Positions 59,354 to 64,000 of a stretch of 64,000 nt of DNA are shown here, piece by piece. This DNA is from JAAUUE01 sp943370025. Its GTDB lineage: Bacteria; Cyanobacteriota; Cyanobacteriia; Cyanobacteriales; JAAUUE01. The notes under the pieces are model-generated. The model ran no database searches, was not told the origin of the DNA, and saw only the letters and a list, made by a program, of their open reading frames with translations. The stretch covers positions 68,675 through 132,674 of the forward strand of contig CALRPI020000002.1 in the NCBI GenBank assembly GCA_943370025.1, in the 5' to 3' direction. The position numbers and the translations under genes were made by a program. Position 1 is the stretch's first letter. Each line of letters opens with the position of its first letter.

Positions 59354-59520
59354 ATGTCTGAAAAGGTTAGCTTGGCGACTAAAGCGACTAAAGTCGCAGC
59401 TATAGGAGCAAAATCTGGATGGTGCGCAGGTTGCAGAAGATACCGGATTTCCCCTTAGTCCGCGACAGCGGACTTTGTTCTTATAGTCGCGGTTTTAACC
59501 GCCAGACACTTCTCAGACAT
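59354..59520. mobile_element. Dispersed inverted-repeat element with TGTCTGA ends
   Basis: The ends TGTCTGAAAAG and CTTCTCAGACA are inverted repeats bounding 167 bp. An internal hairpin is CGGTTTTAACCG. The right half matches 65-112 at the window start, so at least two copies exist here. Confidence 0.55.
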
Positions 59521-59526
59521 ACTCTT

Positions 59527-59573
59527 CGGAGGTTTTTGTAGGCTGAGCGGAGTCGAAGCCTACAAAAACCTCC
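59527..59573. repeat. REP-like hairpin
   Basis: GGAGGTTTTTGTAGGCT pairs perfectly with AGCCTACAAAAACCTCC (59530-59573 region) around GAGCGGAGTCGA. It is the cleanest copy of the REP set in the window. Confidence 0.75.
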
Positions 59574-60084
59574 TAATGCTTAAGCCTTGCATTAATTCAA
59601 GTGTACCAAAGTTATCACTCTCTCCATGCAGTAGTCTCAAATTTGCCATAGAGTTTTTTGGGCTGGATAAAACCTTAGAGACAGAAATTGCGTTTTCCTG
59701 AATCTCTTGAATTGGCAAACAGTCACTAAAAAATGAAATATAAAGTAATCAGAGAAAATCATGTTTAACATTAGTTAACAAAAAATGATCTTTTTTGTCT
59801 TTCTCATAAATCCGCCATTCACTTACCCAGTCAAGATTTCTAGCTTTGGATTATGGGAACTCTGCAAAATTAACAAATCTTAAAAGAAAAAGCTAACGCT
59901 ACATTGTATAAATTATCCTGTAGGAGATCAACGATATACAGAAGTTAAATAAGACAACGATTTTACTAGTCACTTTTTCTCTCATAAAAAAGACAAGTTT
60001 TCTCATAAACCTCCTGAGATTGCTAAGTTAATTAGGCTGTGATATTGAGCAAGCAGACTAGTTAACTCAAAAAGGTGAGAGAAC

Positions 60085-60153
60085 GGCTTGACAAAATTAA
60101 ATTACTTAATAACTTTTGTTGATCGTTGAATGTGGTAGTGCTAAAACTTAGCA
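60085..60153 (+). promoter_or_regulatory. Candidate cpcB promoter elements
   Basis: A TTGACA-like -35 box (in GGCTTGACAAAATTAAATTA) lies about 130 bp before cpcB, with an AT-rich stretch at the right distance for a weak -10. A palindrome AGTGCTAAAACTTAGCATT (60137-60155) follows and could bind a dimeric regulator. Evidence is by pattern only. Confidence 0.35.
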
Positions 60154-60219
60154 TTACTCGACCAAACCTAAGCTGTTTTTTGATCAAAATAATTACATCA
60201 ACTCATAGGAGATTAATTC

Positions 60220-60738
60220 ATGTTAGACGCATTCGCCAAAGTAGTTTCTCAAGCTGATGCCAAAGGAGAATTCCTTAGCTCTGCTCAGCTAGATGCTCTC
60301 AGCGCCATAGTTAAAGAAGGCACTAAGCGTATGGATGTTGTAAACAGAGTAACCGGCAGCGCTTCTGCGATTGTTACCAACGCTGCTCGTTCCTTATTTG
60401 ATGAGCAACCAAACCTGATTGCCCCCGGTGGTAATGCTTACACCCACCGTCGCATGGCTGCTTGCATCCGCGACATGGAAATTATCCTCCGCTACGTTAC
60501 CTATGCGATGATCGCTGGTGATGCAAGTGTTCTTGATGACCGTTGCTTAAATGGTCTTCGGGAAACCTACCAAGCTCTAGGTACCCCTGGTTCTTCCGTA
60601 GCGGTAGGCGTACAAAAAATGAAAGATGCAGCTATTGCTGTTGCTAACGATCCTGCTGGTATCACCCCCGGCGATTGCAGCAGTTTGATTTCTGAATTAG
60701 CTAGCTACTTCGATCGCGCTGGTGCTGCTGTAGGTTAA
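60220..60738 (+). CDS. cpcB: Phycocyanin beta subunit
   Basis: The 172-residue globin-like antenna protein has two chromophore cysteines, C82 (RRMAACIRDMEI) and C153 (GDCSSLIS), and the Asn72 methylation site in GGNAY. These with the sequence MLDAFAKVVSQADAKGEFLS identify phycocyanin and not phycoerythrocyanin. With CpcA it forms the hexameric discs of the phycobilisome rods. A TAGGAGAT box lies about 9 bases before the ATG. It is the first gene of the cpc operon. Confidence 0.96.
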   Translation: MLDAFAKVVSQADAKGEFLSSAQLDALSAIVKEGTKRMDVVNRVTGSASAIVTNAARSLFDEQPNLIAPGGNAYTHRRMAACIRDMEIILRYVTYAMIAGDASVLDDRCLNGLRETYQALGTPGSSVAVGVQKMKDAAIAVANDPAGITPGDCSSLISELASYFDRAGAAVG

Positions 60739-60832
60739 TTAACTTTTTTTTCCGCAGTAACCTTTACTGCAAATTTAAATTTGCTGTAAGCAAAAAACTT
60801 GAAAAACATTACTTAAGGAGACAGATTAGATC

Positions 60833-61321
60833 ATGAAAACCCCTATCACCGAAGCGATCGCCGCTGCTGATACCCAAGGACGTTTCTTAGGCAACACCGA
60901 ATTACAAGCTGTCAACGGTCGTTTTGATCGCGCTGCTGCTAGCATGGAAGCTGCTCGGAGCTTGACCAACAATGCTCAAAAACTAATTGACGGTGCCGCT
61001 CAAGCTGTGTACCAAAAATTCCCTTACACCACTCAAATGTCTGGTGCTAACTACGCAGCAGATGCTCGTGGCAAATCCAAGTGTTCCCGTGATATCGGCC
61101 ACTACCTCAGAATTGTTACCTATTCTTTAGTAGCTGGTGGTACAGGTCCTTTGGATGAGTTCCTCATTGCTGGTTTAGATGAAGTTAACCGGGCTTTTGA
61201 CTTGTCTCCTAGCTGGTACGTAGAAGCTTTGAAGTACATCAAATCTAGCCATGGTCTAAGTGGCCAAGCTGCTAACGAAGCTAATACCTACCTTGACTAT
61301 GCCATCAACGCTCTAAGCTAA
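60833..61321 (+). CDS. cpcA: Phycocyanin alpha subunit
   Basis: The 162-residue partner of CpcB carries one phycocyanobilin at C84 (KSKCSRDIGHYLR). The sequence MKTPITEAIAAADTQGRFLG and PYTTQMSGANYAADARGKSK are family hallmarks. It lies 94 bp after cpcB, with AAGGAGA 8-9 bases before the ATG. A long imperfect hairpin follows in the gap to cpcC. Confidence 0.97.
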   Translation: MKTPITEAIAAADTQGRFLGNTELQAVNGRFDRAAASMEAARSLTNNAQKLIDGAAQAVYQKFPYTTQMSGANYAADARGKSKCSRDIGHYLRIVTYSLVAGGTGPLDEFLIAGLDEVNRAFDLSPSWYVEALKYIKSSHGLSGQAANEANTYLDYAINALS

Positions 61322-61333
61322 TTGGTGTAAATT

Positions 61334-61434
61334 CCGCCCGGAAAAGTAGGCTACGGTAGTTAAGGGAGATTCATTTTTTGGATTGATTATCTCTAACTAG
61401 TGCTGCTTACCTTTCTGGGCATTGTTTTATCTAA
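61334..61434 (+). terminator. Long imperfect hairpin after cpcA
   Basis: GCCCGGAAAAGTAGGCT pairs partly with GCTTACCTTTCTGGGC; an inner stem GAGAT...ATCTC encloses ATTCATTTTTTGGATTG. It is the position where cpcBA transcripts commonly end before the linker genes, which lowers linker amounts. This role is inferred from position and structure. Confidence 0.45.
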
Positions 61435-61484
61435 AAATGATTTAGAAACGTAGATAATAACGGCTAGTTTTAGGAGAAAGTAAC

Positions 61485-62357
61485 ATGGCAATTACAACAG
61501 CAGCATCCAGATTAGGAACTTCAGCGTTTAGTAATACTGCCCCCGTGGAGCTACGTCCCGGATATACCACAGAGGACGTAGCAGCAGTAATTAGGGCTGT
61601 ATATCGGCATGTATTGGGTAATGATCACCTAATGAAATCCGAGCGGTTAGTTGGGGCTGAATCGCTTTTGCGAGATGGCAACATTAGTGTTCGGGAGTTT
61701 GTCCGTTGTGTGGCAAAATCAGAACTATACAAAAACAAATTTTTCTACAACAATTTTCAAACTCGGGCGATCGAACTTAACTACAAACATCTTTTAGGCC
61801 GTGCGCCCTACGATGAGTCGGAAGTTGTGTTTCATCTCGACCTGTACCACAACGAAGGGTATGATGCAGAAATTGATTCCTACATTGATTCTGTAGAATA
61901 TCAATCGGCTTTTGGAGATAGTGTAGTTCCTTACTATCGGGGTTTTGAAATCCAGCCTGGGCAGAAAACTGCGGGATTTAATCGTATGTTCCGCCTCTAC
62001 CGGGGTTATGCCAATAGCGATAGCTCCCAAGTGGGTGGCACTGGCGCTCGTTTGGCACGGGAATTAGGTAGAAATTCCGTTTCTACTATTGTTCCTCCCT
62101 CTGGTAGCACGGGAGCTTGGGTATTCCGAGCTTCTAATGACGTGGCTCCTCGGTTGACTATGGGTAATGCGGTAGGAGAAAGCGATCGCATTTTCCGCGT
62201 TGAAGTTACTGCCCTCAGGGCTAGTAGCCAACAATCCGGTTATCCAAATATCCGCCGGAGTAGCACCGTATTCCTAGTGCCTTACGAACGATTAACCGCT
62301 AAAATGCAACAAATTAGCAAAGCTGGCGGCAAAATTGTCAGCATCAACCCAGCATAA
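61485..62357 (+). CDS. cpcC: Phycobilisome rod linker (CpcC)
   Basis: The 290-residue protein has an N-terminal Pfam00427 linker domain (about 15-150: EDVAAVIRAVYRHVLGNDHL, SVREFVRCVAKSELYKNKF and NYKHLLGRAPYDESE) and a C-terminal CpcD-like domain (about 225-285: SDRIFRVEVTALRASS and YPNIRRSSTVFLVPYERL). It joins phycocyanin discs into rods. It is the only full rod linker in this part of the operon. It starts 163 bp after cpcA, with AGGAGA 10 bases upstream. Confidence 0.93.
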   Translation: MAITTAASRLGTSAFSNTAPVELRPGYTTEDVAAVIRAVYRHVLGNDHLMKSERLVGAESLLRDGNISVREFVRCVAKSELYKNKFFYNNFQTRAIELNYKHLLGRAPYDESEVVFHLDLYHNEGYDAEIDSYIDSVEYQSAFGDSVVPYYRGFEIQPGQKTAGFNRMFRLYRGYANSDSSQVGGTGARLARELGRNSVSTIVPPSGSTGAWVFRASNDVAPRLTMGNAVGESDRIFRVEVTALRASSQQSGYPNIRRSSTVFLVPYERLTAKMQQISKAGGKIVSINPA

Positions 62358-62483
62358 TTTTGGGATGGATTTAAAATAGATATGGCGAGCAGGGATAAGT
62401 TTAGCTAAAAATCTTTGATAACTTCAAGACTATAGTTATGACAAAACCTGCTTTCTTTATTGATTAGGGACTACTAAACAAGC

Positions 62484-62516
62484 AAGGATTTCCGCCGCGT
62501 TGCGGCGGAAATCCTT
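62484..62516 (+). terminator. Perfect hairpin between cpcC and cpcD
   Basis: AAGGATTTCCGCCGC pairs perfectly (15 bp) with its complement around GTT. It lies 127 bp after cpcC and may attenuate the operon before cpcD-cpcE. The same arm motif (ATTTCCGCC) is not part of the other repeat families. Confidence 0.6.
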
Positions 62517-62593
62517 ACCTCAAAATCCTTACTTTTTTAGGATTACCATTGATTAACTTGATTAACTATTGATATTTTTAGGAGATTATCCAA

Positions 62594-62839
62594 ATGTTTG
62601 GGCAAACTACGATCGGGACTGGTGGATTAAATTCGGCGGCTAGTCGCACTTTTCGTTATGAAGTTGTGGGCTTGAAGCAAAGTATCGAAAATGACAAAAA
62701 CAAGTACGACATTCGCAACAGTGCTAGTGTTTTTGTGACCGTTCCCTATAGCCGAATGAATGAAGAGATGCAAAGAATTCTCCGGCAGGGAGGCAAGATT
62801 GTTAATATCACTCCTCTTACCGCAGAGTCGGCTCAGTAG
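62594..62839 (+). CDS. cpcD: Rod-capping linker CpcD
   Basis: The 81-residue protein MFGQTTIGTGGLNSAASRTF is a single CpcD domain: FRYEVVGLKQSIEN, YDIRNSASVFVTVPYSRMNEEMQRILRQGGKIVNITPL. It caps the outer end of phycocyanin rods. It lies 236 bp after cpcC with TAGGAGAT about 10 bases before the ATG. Confidence 0.93.
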   Translation: MFGQTTIGTGGLNSAASRTFRYEVVGLKQSIENDKNKYDIRNSASVFVTVPYSRMNEEMQRILRQGGKIVNITPLTAESAQ

Positions 62840-62868
62840 TTAACTAAAGTAAAGCGATATAATCTGGA

Positions 62869-63699
62869 ATGTTAGACCCAGAAGACGATTTAGGGCAGGA
62901 GACTCAACAACTGACGGTAGAAGAGGCTATAGTTAACCTCCGCCACTCAGATACGAGTCTCCGTTATTATGCTGCTTGGTGGCTGGGGAAATTTCGTGTT
63001 TCTAGCCCAGAAGCTGTAGATGTTTTGATTGAGTGTTTAGCCGATGAAGCTGATCGCACAGAATTAGGGGGCTACCCTCTACGACGTAATGCGGCTAGAG
63101 CCTTAGGCAAGATGGGTGATCCGAGAGCTGTACCCGGATTAACTATCTGCCTTGAATGTAGTGATTTTTATGTCCGGGAATGTGCTGCTGAAGCCTTAGG
63201 ACAACTTAAAGATCAGTCCTGCGTGCCTGATTTAATGAAACTTTTAGCAGGAGGCGTCTCGATCGCTGATCAAGTACCGGGACGACCTCATCTTCGCGAA
63301 CCCTACGAAGCAGTAATGGCAGCCCTAGGAAATTTACACGCAACTCAAGCACAGGAACTAATTCAACCATTTCTCAACCATTCCTTGCCCAAGATTCGCT
63401 ATGCAGCAGCGCGAGCTATGTACCAAATCACAAGGGATGACACCTATGGCAAGATTTTAGTAAATGGCTTGCAAGATCAAGATATTAAGCTACGAAGAAT
63501 TGTCCTGCGGAATTTAGGAGACATTGGCTATCTATCGGGGGCAGAGGAGATTGCCAAAGCAGCGACGGAAGGTAGTTTTAAGCTGATTGCTCTGAAGGGG
63601 TTGTTAGATCATCAACTAGATTTAGATGATCGGCAAGGATTGACGGGTTTATCTCAGGGAGCGATCGACCTCATGGCACTGATGGATAATTTACTTTAA
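62869..63699 (+). CDS. cpcE: Phycocyanin alpha lyase subunit CpcE
   Basis: The 276-residue protein with HEAT/ARM-like repeats is one half of the CpcE/CpcF lyase, which attaches phycocyanobilin to Cys84 of CpcA. Repeat units include RYYAAWWLGKFRVSSPEAVDVLIECLADEAD, RRNAARALGKMGDPRAVPGLTICLE, VRECAAEALGQLKDQSCVPDLM and IRYAAARAMYQIT. It starts 29 bp after cpcD. The partner gene cpcF is expected next but is not visible in the remaining 300 bp. Confidence 0.94.
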   Translation: MLDPEDDLGQETQQLTVEEAIVNLRHSDTSLRYYAAWWLGKFRVSSPEAVDVLIECLADEADRTELGGYPLRRNAARALGKMGDPRAVPGLTICLECSDFYVRECAAEALGQLKDQSCVPDLMKLLAGGVSIADQVPGRPHLREPYEAVMAALGNLHATQAQELIQPFLNHSLPKIRYAAARAMYQITRDDTYGKILVNGLQDQDIKLRRIVLRNLGDIGYLSGAEEIAKAATEGSFKLIALKGLLDHQLDLDDRQGLTGLSQGAIDLMALMDNLL

Positions 63700-63772
63700 C
63701 ATTGCCATAATTACAGTATTCCAGTATTCACCACCTGAATATCTAGATTAGGAATTACGCAGTGCCAACAAA

Positions 63773-63894
63773 TTATCGATAGTTGTGGAATTTTTTGTGG
63801 GTTGAGCCGATTTGTGGGCTGAGCGGAGTCGAAGCCCGCAAAAACGTCTAAAAACTTTAGTTTGGACTAAATAGTTTCCAGCAGCTATCGATAA
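63773..63894. repeat. Inverted-repeat element with REP core after cpcE
   Basis: TTATCGATAGTTGTGGAA and TTCCAGCAGCTATCGATAA are imperfect inverted ends bounding about 120 bp. Inside, two REP-like units (GTGGGTTGAGCC and GTGGGCTGAGCGGAGTCGAA to GCCCGC) lie next to each other. It separates cpcE from the next coding region. Confidence 0.55.
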
Positions 63895-63908
63895 AAAAAC
63901 AGCAGAGC

Positions 63909-64000
63909 ATGACTCAGCCCTTGGACATGGCTGAGTTATCTTCAATCACAGCAACAGAAGCAGAAGTTAAGCAGTAGTTGAGTGAGATTGCTTCAGTGAT
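63909..64000 (+). other. Window-edge sequence with a short open frame ending in TAG
   Basis: An ATG opens MTQPLDMAELSSITATEAEV, followed by KQ and a TAG (63975-63977); the frame then reads on as LSEIASV to the window end. A hairpin GACTCAGCC/GGCTGAGTT covers the first codons. It may be the damaged start of a gene, a sequence error, or the region before a gene (such as cpcF) whose start lies beyond the window. I cannot decide which. Confidence 0.3.

Larger units (their letters stand above)
59226..60219. other. Long regulatory region upstream of the cpc operon
   Basis: Nearly 1 kb with no gene. It holds a repeat element (59354-59520), a REP-like hairpin (59527-59573), and about 600 bp of AT-rich sequence that must include the cpcB promoter and a long leader. 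No riboswitch could be identified. A palindrome TGCTAA-AAC-TTAGCA lies at 60139-60153. Confidence 0.5.

Noticed and set aside
60220..61321. Phycoerythrocyanin (pecBA) instead of phycocyanin
   Set aside because: The beta sequence GGNAYTHRRMAACIRDMEI and the alpha sequence PYTTQMSGANYAADARGKSK follow phycocyanin; nothing PEC-specific was found.

Overview
This is a stretch of a cyanobacterial chromosome. The evidence is a form IB RuBisCO operon (rbcL-rbcX-rbcS), a phycocyanin rod operon (cpcB-cpcA-cpcC-cpcD-cpcE), many copies of the octamer GCGATCGC (HIP1), and cyanobacterial hallmark families (PlmA-like GntR regulator, DUF3318, DUF1400 hydrolase, Mo-nitrogenase C-terminal-like protein, SH3 proteins starting MESLAY). 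The many dispersed palindromes and insertion remnants suit a filamentous or colonial species, but the genus cannot be fixed from the sequence alone.

Layout. 0-8.5 kb: GtrB-like glycosyltransferase, tRNA-Ser(GCU), an Rpn-nuclease tail, an ABC ATPase, a PIG-V-like membrane mannosyltransferase, an FdhF/YdeP-type molybdopterin oxidoreductase and a frameshifted Uma2 gene. 8.9-12.5 kb: a sugar nucleotidyltransferase/phosphomannomutase-like fusion and ssb. 12.6-22.9 kb: ferredoxin, a membrane histidine kinase, DUF3318, a STAS-sugar transferase fusion with an RsbW-like kinase, MurJ, a GAF-PAS protein and a GT4. 23.2-25.8 kb: two tandem SH3-repeat proteins. 26.2-30.1 kb: PEP carboxylase and small proteins. 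30.1-33.2 kb: a foreign-looking block of three copies of a MGYG-protein family, a leucine-rich-repeat protein and a broken IS5-type insertion sequence. 33.3-37.4 kb: a HTH-pentapeptide protein divergent from rbcLXS. 37.5-47.8 kb: GT1 glycosyltransferase, YgjP-like metalloprotease, alpha-amylase, MutS, a DUF433/DUF5615 pair, RNase HII and PlmA. 48.1-59.2 kb: lipoprotein, glycolate dehydrogenase GlcD, DUF1400 hydrolase, a second NDP-sugar pyrophosphorylase, dipeptide epimerase, Mo-nitro_C-like protein, an IS630 derivative and HflX. 59.2-64 kb: a long leader and the cpc operon.

How the genes work together. Carbon fixation (RuBisCO), photorespiratory glycolate oxidation (GlcD), anaplerosis (PEPC), light harvesting (cpc) and glycan mobilisation (amylase) are core metabolism. 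A second theme is surface polysaccharide: two NDP-sugar pyrophosphorylases, four or more glycosyltransferases, an undecaprenyl-phosphate sugar transferase, MurJ and SH3 proteins.

The most informative non-genic signal is a set of short inverted-repeat elements in the intergenic spaces. At least five families can be separated by their ends and, for several, by target duplications (TNA, TA or CTAG). Two families can be tied to broken parent insertion sequences in this same window (IS5-like at 33.0-33.2 kb, IS630-like at 56.6-57.4 kb). One insertion can be compared with its empty site elsewhere in the window. I saw no CRISPR array, prophage or complete new defence operon. The nearest candidate is the small foreign block at 30.1-33.0 kb.
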